Shown piece after piece: positions 1 to 7,108 of a stretch of 14,740 bases of DNA. This DNA comes from CAUZFZ01 sp963579025 (GTDB lineage Bacteria; Planctomycetota; Planctomycetia; Planctomycetales; Planctomycetaceae), in contig CAUZFZ010000215.1 in assembly GCA_963579025.1 (NCBI GenBank), positions 1-14,740 of the forward strand. Direction: 5' to 3'. Under the pieces are notes generated by a model. The model was not told the origin of the DNA. It saw only the letters and a program-made list of their open reading frames with translations, and made no database searches. A program made the position numbers and the translations under genes. The first letter of the stretch is position 1; every line of letters begins with the position of its first letter.

Positions 1-21
1 AAAGTCCCAACCTGCGAGTTG

Positions 22-253
22 TGAAGTTGCACAGTTTTGCTGCCCCGGAGGGGCAAAGGCGAGTAGCCCGGGGTTTCAACCCCGGGAAACAAGCGGTGAG
101 AGCTTCAATGAGCCCCGGAGGGGCGACGGCAGAGACCGACACGGAATTGCCGCCGCCCCTCCGGGGCTGTGGTTCAGAAATGGCTGATTTTCCCGGGGTT
201 GAAACCCCGGGCTATTTGCCCACGTCCCTTCGGGACTGAAGTGTGCAACTTCA
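22..253. repeat. Large composite palindrome made of nested palindromes
   Basis: The outer arms TGAAGTTGCACA (22-33) and TGTGCAACTTCA (242-253) are perfect reverse complements. Between them, in mirror order, lie smaller palindromes: GCCCCGGAGGGGC (42-54), CCCGGGGTTTCAACCCCGGG (67-86) and GCCCCGGAGGGGC (112-124) on the left. On the right are GCCCCTCCGGGGC (155-167), the exact reverse complement of the 67-86 unit (192-211), and GTCCCTTCGGGAC (224-236). The whole is an inverted duplication of a unit of about 105 bp that itself contains three hairpins. The last palindrome differs from its partner at paired positions that keep it self-complementary. No open frame with a ribosome binding site covers it. 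It lies about 215 bp beyond the mfd stop. I recall similar TAGCCC-hairpin repeats from planctomycete genomes, but that is memory and not a search result. Confidence 0.85.
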
Positions 254-290
254 AAAGCTGCGCCTCTGGCCGAGAGCGGAAGACCGAAGG

Positions 291-381
291 AAGGAACACT
301 AATCCGCACTAATTGACGCTCATGATTCACGTGACTCCCGCCGCCTGGATTAGCGAAAATTAGCGTCGATTAGTGTTCCTT
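291..381. repeat. Palindrome built of 10-bp-phased ATTAGYG units
   Basis: The ends AAGGAACACTAATC (291-304) and GATTAGTGTTCCTT (368-381) are a perfect 14-bp inverted repeat. The right arm carries ATTAGCG (349-355), ATTAGCG (359-365) and ATTAGTG (369-375) at exactly 10-bp steps. The left arm carries the reverse complement CACTAAT at 297-303 and 307-313 and a one-mismatch copy CGCTCAT at 317-323, again at 10-bp steps. The palindrome CACGTG (328-333) lies close to the centre. The element starts 38 bp after the preceding composite palindrome and sits 87 bp downstream of the mfd stop codon. It could form an RNA hairpin that ends or stabilises the mfd transcript, but there is no U tract. From 382 to 467 I see nothing recognisable. 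Confidence 0.8.
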
Positions 382-467
382 CATGGCCGGGAATGAAACT
401 CGATTCGACTGCAACATGTCTTGATGAATAAGCGGAGCCACAGGGCAGTTTTCAACTGCCGCTCGCG

Positions 468-3400
468 TCACGCTGCGCCTTCCGCAGGACTTGTCGCTTC
501 CATAGACGCGGCTGCGCCAACCGCATAGGGCCGCAGAATTTTCTTCAGTGTCTTCAGGAGCGGAATCGGGTTTGGATTCGGATCCTTGAGTGGGATACAC
601 GCCTGCCGGTTATCAACGATTCGCAATTTACCCTTCAGGCGACCCTTCAGCAGGTTCATGTACTTCACATCGTCGTACGTCAGTGTCAGGTAGCCGTCTT
701 CCAGATGAATGCGGTTGACCTGCCACATCCGCGCCAGAATCTGCACTTCCTGCAGATCAAGCAGTCGCCGAGCCTCATCCGGAATCGGGCCGAAGCGATC
801 GCGCAACTCGGTCTCGAAGTCGCGCATCTGCTCGACGGTCTGCAGCGACGACAGGCGACGATAGACCTCGATCTTCGGTCGGCCCGGGGGCACATATGAC
901 CCGGGGAAAAACGCAGAGACCGGCAACTCGATTGTGACGTGAGGCGATTCGCGGGACGGTTCGTTTTTCAGGTGATGAACGGCATTCTCGAGGAGCTGAC
1001 AGTACAGCTCGTAGCCGACGACTGCGATGTGCCCGCTTTGCTCGGTCCCCAGAATGTTGCCGGCGCCGCGAATCTCCAGGTCACGCATTGCGATCTTGAA
1101 GCCCGCGCCGAGTTCACTGAACTCCTCAATGGCTTTCAGTCGCTTGGCTGCGACGGAAGTCAGCAGCTTGTCTTCTTCCAGCAGCAGGTAGCAGTACGCG
1201 CGATGCTTGTACCGTCCAACGCGGCCTCGCAGTTGATGCAGATCGGCCAGTCCAAAATTGTCGGCCTGGTGAATGAACATCGTGTTGGCGTTTGGAATGT
1301 CGACGCCGCTTTCGATGATTGTCGTGCAGACGAAGACGTCGGTTTCGCCACGGACAAACCGCATCATCGCCGCTTCGAGTTCGCGCGGAGTCATTTGGCC
1401 GTGACCGATGTCGACGCGGGCTTCGGGAACGATCTGTTCGATGCGGGCCGCGATCTCGTGGATATTCCAGACGCGGTTATGCACAAAGAACACCTGTCCG
1501 TTGCGATTCAATTCCCGCACGATTGACTGGCGAATCAGGTCTCCATCGAAACGGCAGATACGCGTCGTGACTGCCACTCGCTCCTGTGGCGCCGTCGTCA
1601 GGTTCGAGATCTCGCGGATGCCCAGCAGCGAGAGATGCAGCGTGCGTGGGATCGGTGTGGCGGACAGCGTCAGCACGTCGACTTCCAGCCGCAGCAGTTT
1701 CAGTGCTTCTTTGACATCGACACCAAACCGCTGCTCTTCATCAATAACAACCAGCCCCAGGTTCTTGAACGACACGTCCTTCGACACGAGTCGGTGCGTG
1801 CCTATCACCAGATCGACGGAGCCATCCATCAGCCCCTCCACGACCTTCTTCTGCCTTCCCTTCGACTTGAATCGCGACAGCGATTCAACCGTGATGGGAA
1901 ACTCGGCCATCCGTTCGGTGAACGTCCGATGGTGCTGCTCGGCAAGCACGGTGGTGGGAACAAGGATGGCCACCTGCTTTCCGGAGTCGATCATTTTGAA
2001 TGCGGCCCGCATCGCGACTTCGGTCTTGCCGTAACCGACGTCGCCGCAGATCAACCGATCCATGGGGCGTGCGAGTTCCAGATCCTGTTTGCACTCGATG
2101 ATCGCCGAGAGCTGGTCTGGCGTTTCCGTATATGGAAACGCCGCGTCGAACTCCTTCTGCCAGTGTGAATCGGGCGGACAGGCCATGCCCGGTTCGGCTT
2201 CTCGTGCGGCCTGCAGGCGGATCATGTCCGACGCCAGATCGCTGACCGCTTCAGCGACTTTCGCCTTCTTCCTCGACCAGGCCGACGTGCCGATGACAGA
2301 CAGTTCCGGAGCATGCTTCGCGCCGCCAACGTATTTCTGCACCAGGTGAATCAGTGAGACCGGCACGTACAGTCGCGAGTTGCTGCGGAACTCCAGTTCG
2401 AGGTGCTCCTCCAGCGTGCCGTCTTCTTCGAGCACCTTCATGCCATGGAACTTCGCGATCCCGTGCGTGATGTGTACCACGAGATCACCGGCATTCAGCT
2501 CGATGAAGCTGTCAATGATGCGGCTTTCGAACTTCCGCTTGCGGCGTGCCGTCCGTCGCACTTCCGTTCGGCTGAACAGCTCGTGATCGCTCAGGACAAG
2601 GATGCCCTGCGGCACCAGTCGAAACCCGCGGGCGACGCGTCCAACGCACAACGTGACCTTTGGAGCCAGTTCCGGAGTGTTTTCCTTGAGCAGTTCGCCC
2701 AGTCGTTCCTGTTCAGCTTCGTTGTGGCACGCGATCAGCACGCGTTCGTCGCGACCGACGACTTCCGCCAGTTCGCTAAGCACTTCGGTACGCGGTCCGG
2801 TGAAGCGTTCGATCGACTCGACCTGCAAATGACACGGCGTGTCGAATCCGTCCGCGGCAATCGGAGCGATTTCGACCGTCGGCCGTTCCGTACATCGGGC
2901 CATGACCGAGTCGACGCTGAACAGCCCACGGCGATCGTCCAGCCGCTCCAGATACTGCCGGCCCTCGGACACGATGTCGGACAGTTCCGTCAGCGCGATC
3001 CATGTGTCGTCCGGCAGGAAGTCGAGCAACGACTCGCTGGCAGCTCGCGAGGCATCAGGCTCGGTGACATCTGCGGGAGCCACAATCACGATGTCGATGG
3101 CATCGAGGCTGGTAATCGTACGCTGACTCTCGGCATCAAATCGGCGAATCGACTCGACCTCATCCCCGAAGAACTCGATTCGCACCGGGTCTTCCGAGTC
3201 AGGCGGATAGACGTCCACGATCCCGCCACGCACTGCGAACTCGCCGGGGTACTCGATACCGGTCACGCGTTCGAAGCCGCGGTCGATTAACCACGCCTGA
3301 AACGCCGCTTCATCGAGTTCGTCTCCGACGGAGATACGGCGGGTTCCGTCGCGGATTTCTGAACGTGCAGGCACAGGCTGCAGCAGTGCACCAATTGTCG

Positions 3401-3776
3401 TGACGATCAGGCGTGGTGCCTTGCCGCTCAGGCAGCGTTTGAGGACATGCAATCGCCGGCCGAACACCGCGTCCGTGACATCACTCTCCTGCGGGAGCGT
3501 TTCCCAGGCGGGAAACAGGCTGGGCGAGCGATCCAGGAAGGCAGTCAGGTCATCAGCAAAGTCGTCGAGGTCGGCCGGTCTGGGCAGCACGACCAGCAGC
3601 GTTCCGTTGTGGCGACTGGCCGTCGCGGCGGCGGAGAGCGCGCAGGCTGATCCCCATGCTCCATCGATTGTCCCACTGTTGCCGGCTTCAAGAGCTTCGA
3701 TCAAGCCCTCAAACCCGGGCGTCTTTTCGAGGAGCGGCACCAGCGCAGTTAATTCTGCGGCACTCGCTGTCGTCAT
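468..3776 (-). CDS. mfd: Transcription-repair coupling factor Mfd
   Basis: Mfd is a DNA translocase that pushes or releases RNA polymerase stalled at lesions and recruits UvrA for nucleotide excision repair in the cytoplasm. The 1102-residue product is near the usual family length (about 1150). Its N-terminal third is the UvrB-like module (GIEYPGEFAVRGGIVDVYPP). It is followed by the RNA-polymerase-interaction region (GDLVVHITHGIAKFHG and the LYVPVSLIHLVQKY stretch). The RecG-like helicase motor has Walker A GDVGYGKTE with Lys584 and Walker B DEEQ at 679-682, with SATPIPRTL just downstream. The QLRGRVGR motif VI and the C-terminal autoinhibitory domain come last. The start is ATG 3776; a GGGA touches the start codon, so the ribosome binding site is weak. 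It is transcribed divergently from the toxin-antitoxin operon and appears monocistronic in this window. No truncation or missing motif was seen. Confidence 0.97.
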   Translation of the reverse strand: MTTASAAELTALVPLLEKTPGFEGLIEALEAGNSGTIDGAWGSACALSAAATASRHNGTLLVVLPRPADLDDFADDLTAFLDRSPSLFPAWETLPQESDVTDAVFGRRLHVLKRCLSGKAPRLIVTTIGALLQPVPARSEIRDGTRRISVGDELDEAAFQAWLIDRGFERVTGIEYPGEFAVRGGIVDVYPPDSEDPVRIEFFGDEVESIRRFDAESQRTITSLDAIDIVIVAPADVTEPDASRAASESLLDFLPDDTWIALTELSDIVSEGRQYLERLDDRRGLFSVDSVMARCTERPTVEIAPIAADGFDTPCHLQVESIERFTGPRTEVLSELAEVVGRDERVLIACHNEAEQERLGELLKENTPELAPKVTLCVGRVARGFRLVPQGILVLSDHELFSRTEVRRTARRKRKFESRIIDSFIELNAGDLVVHITHGIAKFHGMKVLEEDGTLEEHLELEFRSNSRLYVPVSLIHLVQKYVGGAKHAPELSVIGTSAWSRKKAKVAEAVSDLASDMIRLQAAREAEPGMACPPDSHWQKEFDAAFPYTETPDQLSAIIECKQDLELARPMDRLICGDVGYGKTEVAMRAAFKMIDSGKQVAILVPTTVLAEQHHRTFTERMAEFPITVESLSRFKSKGRQKKVVEGLMDGSVDLVIGTHRLVSKDVSFKNLGLVVIDEEQRFGVDVKEALKLLRLEVDVLTLSATPIPRTLHLSLLGIREISNLTTAPQERVAVTTRICRFDGDLIRQSIVRELNRNGQVFFVHNRVWNIHEIAARIEQIVPEARVDIGHGQMTPRELEAAMMRFVRGETDVFVCTTIIESGVDIPNANTMFIHQADNFGLADLHQLRGRVGRYKHRAYCYLLLEEDKLLTSVAAKRLKAIEEFSELGAGFKIAMRDLEIRGAGNILGTEQSGHIAVVGYELYCQLLENAVHHLKNEPSRESPHVTIELPVSAFFPGSYVPPGRPKIEVYRRLSSLQTVEQMRDFETELRDRFGPIPDEARRLLDLQEVQILARMWQVNRIHLEDGYLTLTYDDVKYMNLLKGRLKGKLRIVDNRQACIPLKDPNPNPIPLLKTLKKILRPYAVGAAASMEATSPAEGAA

Positions 3777-3787
3777 TCCCGGCGATC

Positions 3788-3879
3788 ACAAACTCGGTCC
3801 AGTTTCGAGGCGGCAGAATAGAGTGCCACCGCCTGCACAGCCAGATTGAAGCGAACTGAACTCGTCGAACAAACTCGGT
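3788..3879. repeat. Direct repeat ACAAACTCGGT in divergent promoter region
   Basis: The 11-mer ACAAACTCGGT occurs at 3788-3798 and again at 3869-3879, 81 bp apart, inside the 167-bp spacer between divergent mfd and the toxin-antitoxin operon. The second copy abuts the -35 box of the proposed operon promoter. It could be an operator pair, for example for an autoregulating antitoxin complex, or a chance repeat. The functional reading is inference only. Confidence 0.35.
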
Positions 3880-3880
3880 T

Positions 3881-3909
3881 TTGACGGTTTCGATATCTGC
3901 CAGTATCCT
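3881..3909 (+). promoter_or_regulatory. Sigma70-like promoter of the toxin-antitoxin operon
   Basis: TTGACG (3881-3886) matches the -35 consensus at five of six positions and TATCCT (3904-3909) matches the -10 consensus at four of six, with a 17-bp spacer. Transcription would start near 3916. That leaves a short leader carrying the ribosome binding site AGGAG at 3930-3934, which is nine bases before ATG 3944. Planctomycete promoters often match the consensus poorly, so this is a good but unproven candidate. Confidence 0.45.
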
Positions 3910-3943
3910 CGGGGCCATACCTGATCTACAGGAGACATTGATC

Positions 3944-4201
3944 ATGAGTGTCACCGAACAGCAATTGCTGAGCTTCAACGAGTTCGTCCGCGAGAAACTG
4001 CTTAACGATGAGACAGACGCGAACCTGGATGAACTATTTGACATGTGGTGGACCCAAAACCCAAGTGACTCTGAACATCGTGAAAACGTCGCAGCGGTCA
4101 GAGTCGCGCTGGACGACGTACGAAACGGCGATCGTGGAACACCGGTGGAAGAACACCTGCGCGAGATGAGTGAAAAATACAACATTCCGGATGACGCATG
4201 A
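3944..4201 (+). CDS. Putative antitoxin of a ParE-type module
   Basis: This is an 85-residue acidic protein of unrecognised family. The start is ATG 3944, backed by AGGAG at 3930-3934; an in-frame ATG at 3881 overlaps the promoter and is rejected. The sequence is predicted mostly helical, with an unusual DMWWTQNP patch at 33-40. Its C-terminal third (VALDDVRNGDRGTPVEEHLREM, residues 54-75, split as VALDDVRNGD and RGTPVEEHLREM) resembles in style the toxin-binding tails of ParD- or Phd-like antitoxins. No ribbon-helix-helix or clear helix-turn-helix is visible. Its stop overlaps the start of the toxin gene in an ATGA arrangement, so the two are probably translationally coupled. Calling it an antitoxin rests on position, size, acidity and coupling, not on a recognised domain. 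Confidence 0.65.
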   Translation: MSVTEQQLLSFNEFVREKLLNDETDANLDELFDMWWTQNPSDSEHRENVAAVRVALDDVRNGDRGTPVEEHLREMSEKYNIPDDA

Positions 4202-4536
4202 CCTATCGCATTCGACAGACCCGGCGGGCCAACCGGGATGTGGATGCAATCTTCAATTGGATCGCCAATGTGCGTCAGGCTCGTCAGGGTGCCACGAGCT
4301 GGCGCGGTGCTTACCGCAATGCCCTGGCAATGCTTGCCGGAGACCCCGAAAGCTATCCAGAAGCGATCGAGGCCGATGATCTCGGCGTTGACTTGCGGCA
4401 ATTCACATTCAAGACGCGTCGCGGGCAGGTCTACCGTGGTGTGTTCACCGTCGACGATGGCGACGTTCTGATCCTGCGTATTCGTGGGCCGGGCCAGGCT
4501 CCACTTGATTCCGACGAACTCGGGCTCGCGGATTGA
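4198..4536 (+). CDS. RelE/ParE-family toxin
   Basis: The 112-residue product has the layout of the RelE/ParE superfamily. It has an N-terminal strand with basic residues (YRIRQTRRANRDVDAIFNWI), two helices, a central region (LGVDLRQFTFKTRRGQVYRGVF, residues 62-83, in two pieces LGVDLRQF and TFKTRRGQVYRGVF) and a final strand ending VLILRIRGPGQ at 90-100. That last strand corresponds to the V-x-R-I-x-H/G-x-x-Q end typical of ParE. Members either poison DNA gyrase (ParE) or cleave mRNA on the ribosome (RelE); which applies cannot be read from the sequence. ATG 4198 overlaps the stop of the upstream gene by four bases. There is no separate ribosome binding site, so coupling to the antitoxin is expected. 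It converges on the yceH-like gene, 100 bp away. A short AACTG-AGC-CAGTT hairpin (4546-4558) follows without a T tract. Confidence 0.82.
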   Translation: MTYRIRQTRRANRDVDAIFNWIANVRQARQGATSWRGAYRNALAMLAGDPESYPEAIEADDLGVDLRQFTFKTRRGQVYRGVFTVDDGDVLILRIRGPGQAPLDSDELGLAD

Positions 4537-4636
4537 CGCTGACTGAACTGAGCCAGTTGCAACCAGTCTGCACCGCCGGCGGGTGATCAACGTGGAGCGC
4601 TCGACTCAACGCATGGCTTCGGAATAGGAACGGCAA

Positions 4637-5398
4637 TCACGAGTTCACGCCGAGTTCACGGCACAGGTCGTCGAATCGACCCTGCAATGCCGACATGGCA
4701 GTCTGCAGTTCTTCAATCTCACTCTGCATGCGGAGATTATCGGCCCTGAGCTGAGTCAGTGCGGTGTCCGGTACAGCCGCGGCAGTGACCTGCGGCGACG
4801 TGGGGATTGGAGCCGGGGCAGTTGATTGGGGGCGTGATTCGGAAATCGGAGAAGGTGGCGGCGCGTTGAAGCCGCTGTTTTCGGAGGCGGGATAGAAACC
4901 GTGATCCACTTCAACACCACGACGATCGAGCGACCCGCTGGCCTGAGCGTAGCCTTCGGCAATCAATCCACTGAGTTCCTGTCGCAGCGTCGCCAGATCG
5001 TCAATCGGCACCATCCGACTGGCTCGGCCGCGAAGCTCCCCCAGCGTTTGTCGTCCGCGCAGCAGCAGTTCGGTGAGGATCGCCAGTTGCGGTTCGCTGA
5101 ACGAGAAGGCATTCCGCATGTAATGGCGGTATCGCAGGCTCCGGCCGCTGGCTGGCTGGATGACGGCTGCGAGGCCCAGTCCCCTAAGCTCGTCGATCGT
5201 GTCCTCGGCCCGATCTTCGTCGTAGTTGACCGTCGGGGCGCGATTGCTTTTCTGATTGCATCCGGTGAGGACCGCTTTCAGCGTCAGCGGATAATACTCG
5301 GGAGTCGTAAAGGCTTTTTCGAGCAGGACACCCAGTACGCGTCTTTGGGCTGCCGTCAATTCCCGAACGGGGGGACGGCCTTCTTCGTTCTCGGTCAT
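4637..5398 (-). CDS. YceH/DUF480 (UPF0502) family protein
   Basis: The 253-residue protein belongs to the YceH/DUF480 family, which folds as two winged helices; its biological role is not established. Diagnostic stretches are LTAAQRRVLGVLLEKAFTTP (14-33), YYPLTLKAVLTGCNQKSNR (35-53) and GELRGRASRM (120-129). These are followed by a proline-rich linker (about 178-210) and a C-terminal coiled coil (about 213-249). The family is usually slightly shorter, so the linker is expanded here. I place the start at ATG 5398 because the family homology begins just after it. An in-frame upstream extension to 5455 would translate the heptamer repeat into YQLSTIDYQL and is unlikely. No good ribosome binding site precedes 5398. 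It follows the secreted-protein gene on the same strand, 78 bp downstream. Confidence 0.85.
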   Translation of the reverse strand: MTENEEGRPPVRELTAAQRRVLGVLLEKAFTTPEYYPLTLKAVLTGCNQKSNRAPTVNYDEDRAEDTIDELRGLGLAAVIQPASGRSLRYRHYMRNAFSFSEPQLAILTELLLRGRQTLGELRGRASRMVPIDDLATLRQELSGLIAEGYAQASGSLDRRGVEVDHGFYPASENSGFNAPPPSPISESRPQSTAPAPIPTSPQVTAAAVPDTALTQLRADNLRMQSEIEELQTAMSALQGRFDDLCRELGVNS

Positions 5399-5403
5399 GG
5401 TTA

Positions 5404-5481
5404 GTTGATAGTCGATGGTGGATAGTTGATAGGCCACTCGGGGCCGCACAATCAACTATCAACTAAGAACTATCAACTATC
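5404..5481. repeat. Inverted heptamer arrays (GTTGATA / TATCAAC)
   Basis: The left arm has four consecutive 7-bp units GTTGATA, GTCGATG, GTGGATA and GTTGATA (5404-5431). The right arm has AATCAAC, TATCAAC, TAAGAAC and TATCAAC (5450-5477), the reverse complement motif at the same 7-bp period. An 18-bp GC-rich centre separates them. The arms can pair over most of their length. The right arm contains the TAG stop of the secreted-protein gene (5477-5479). The element fills the whole gap between two same-strand genes, so its RNA could act as a terminator or processing site, but neither strand has a T tract. Confidence 0.8.
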
Positions 5482-6778
5482 TGACCGACAGCGGCGGATT
5501 GTCGAGCCGATCGAGATGGCGTTCCCGAAACTCGATGAACTGTCGGTCCGCCTGCTGCTGTGCTTCCATTGTGGCGGCTCCGAATTGCAGAGCCGTGCCG
5601 AGCTGCTGCTCGATTCCCAGACCCAGCCCCTTAACGGTCTTCAGAACGCCGGCCACCTGCGGGTCCTTCTCGATACGCTCCCGCAATTCCGGTCGCGCCT
5701 GCGTCGCGTCGCCGTTCACGGTCTCGCTCCAGACCGTGACCCATTCGCCGTCCGGCATGCGCGCCACAAAGCTGCCGACCACTCGGGCCACCTTCTGGTT
5801 GATGTTCAGTTCCAGTTGAGTCACTCGAAAGCCTCGTACTTTTTCTTGACGTGCCGCCTCGATCGCTTTCGACAGATCGGGCTTCCGCGGCGCCGGTGCT
5901 TTCGGACGATTACCGCCCAGCCCTGGCTCATTCAACAGATCACTCAGTCCTCCGAGCTGGTTTGTCAGTTGGCTCTGGAGTAACTGCGGCAGCATCTCCG
6001 CCAGCATCTGCTCCATGCCGATCTTCTTTGCTCCAGTACCGGTGCGGAGCAGAGTCGATCCCATCCCCTGGAACTCGACCCGTTTTCCATACTCGAATTC
6101 GACGATCGCCTGGCGAGCGGCCCATTCACGATCCGACTGGGCACGTCCCGGAACCCGGTCAGTCAGACGAAATGTGTCTCGTTCCGGGTCAATTCTCTTC
6201 GACTTAAGTTCCTCAATCAGATCGCCCACCTCGCGAGTCTCAACGTCGGCCAGTCGTTCGCTCCATGCCAGTCCGGCCACACGACGGTTCTCCGGCGGCT
6301 GGGCAAACCAGAAATCCAACCGGTTCTTCGGCAGGCTGAGCATCACAAACTGCGTTCCGAGTCCTCCACCGGGCCTGTCATTCAGCCGATCAACCTGCTC
6401 ATCGACGCGATCCAGTTCCGTTTCGAGAAACGCGACGAGTGTGTTGGCATCAGCTTGCTCGTCGATCCAGCGACGTAGCCGATCACGCAGTTGAGTGGAC
6501 TGACGCGCTGCGGCCTGCGCCTCGGTCTCGGTCACCGTTCGGTACATCTCTGCTTCGTTCTTTTCGAGCCACTTTCTCTGCACGGCCATCGAGACCGTCC
6601 CATCCGGCTGTTCGCCCAGCAGGGCACCCCGGAGTCGTTCGCCCGACTTAAGCGTGACCATGTCCGCCGCAAATCGCGTCAGACCCTTCTTCCTCTGGGC
6701 AAAGGTCGACTCAGGACCGAGCAGAAGGAATGATCCAGCCAGGAGCAGGGGCATCATTCGCAGCATCGAGGTGGCCAT
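5477..6778 (-). CDS. Secreted protein of unknown function
   Basis: I do not recognise the family of this 433-residue protein. It begins with a Sec-type signal peptide: a hydrophobic core MPLLLAGSFLLLG, then a likely cleavage STFA|Q after residue 27. ATG 6778 has GAGG seven bases upstream. The mature N terminus reads VTLKSGERLRGALLG, a small beta segment often seen at the start of planctomycete secreted proteins. It is followed by a charged helical region (about 55-115) rich in Arg, Asp and Glu. Later it contains an IVEFEYGKRVEFQGMGS stretch, a MLAEMLPQLLQSQLTNQLGG amphipathic region, and a strand-rich segment (QLELNINQKVARVVGSFVAR, then GEWVTVWSETV). It ends with a glutamine-rich helix. There are no cysteines that would suggest a lipobox. 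Periplasmic or envelope location is inferred from the signal peptide. Confidence 0.8.
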   Translation of the reverse strand: MATSMLRMMPLLLAGSFLLLGPESTFAQRKKGLTRFAADMVTLKSGERLRGALLGEQPDGTVSMAVQRKWLEKNEAEMYRTVTETEAQAAARQSTQLRDRLRRWIDEQADANTLVAFLETELDRVDEQVDRLNDRPGGGLGTQFVMLSLPKNRLDFWFAQPPENRRVAGLAWSERLADVETREVGDLIEELKSKRIDPERDTFRLTDRVPGRAQSDREWAARQAIVEFEYGKRVEFQGMGSTLLRTGTGAKKIGMEQMLAEMLPQLLQSQLTNQLGGLSDLLNEPGLGGNRPKAPAPRKPDLSKAIEAARQEKVRGFRVTQLELNINQKVARVVGSFVARMPDGEWVTVWSETVNGDATQARPELRERIEKDPQVAGVLKTVKGLGLGIEQQLGTALQFGAATMEAQQQADRQFIEFRERHLDRLDNPPLSVR

Positions 6779-6908
6779 GATTTGCCTCGTGGACCAGCAA
6801 GTTCAAACATCCTGATAAACGGCACGGGATAACGCGTGCCTTTTCATCATAGTCCGTTCGGACTCCTTTGTGACCAACATGTTGTTCGGGAATCATGCAC
6901 ACGGCATC

Positions 6909-7023
6909 GATTGATGATTGTCGATTGATGAGTGATGATTTTCGAAGTGACAGCGGCGGTGAGAGCGTAGACACGTCCGACGGCGGCCAGCCCTGACACT
7001 TCACATATCGAAACTCATCAATC
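6909..7023. repeat. Heptamer array within an imperfect inverted repeat
   Basis: GATTGAT, GATTGTC, GATTGAT and GAGTGAT follow each other at a 7-bp period (6909-6936). GATTGATGAGT (6923-6933) is repeated inverted and perfect as ACTCATCAATC (7013-7023). Inside these, GAAGTGACAG (6944-6953) pairs at nine of ten bases with CTGACACTTC (6993-7002). The unit TTGATGA resembles the TTGATAG units at 5404-5431. The element lies in the 330-bp divergent spacer 6779-7108. Apart from it I see no convincing promoter boxes there. Confidence 0.65.
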
Positions 7024-7108
7024 CAACTGAAATGGCGTGAGGTGTCCGTCGATTCTGAGATACGTCGAGAACTGATTCGAAATGGCCGCTCGAGCCACGG
7101 AGCCTCTC

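Noticed and set aside
42..236. Possible CRISPR array
   Set aside because: The repeats are short palindromes in mirror order with irregular spacing and no constant-length spacers or cas genes.
2403..3290. Long open frame on the plus strand (295 codons)
   Set aside because: It lies entirely antisense to the well-supported mfd gene and its product has no recognisable motif; GC-rich codon use creates such shadows.
3709..4590. Minus-strand 293-codon frame across the toxin-antitoxin operon
   Set aside because: It is antisense to both toxin-antitoxin genes and runs into the mfd start. The plus-strand genes have a ribosome binding site, a coupled overlap and family motifs.
4537..4636. Terminator between toxin and YceH-like gene
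   Set aside because: AACTG-AGC-CAGTT (4546-4558) and the loop-less palindrome CCGCCGGCGG (4573-4582) are short or cannot form a normal hairpin, and no T tract follows.
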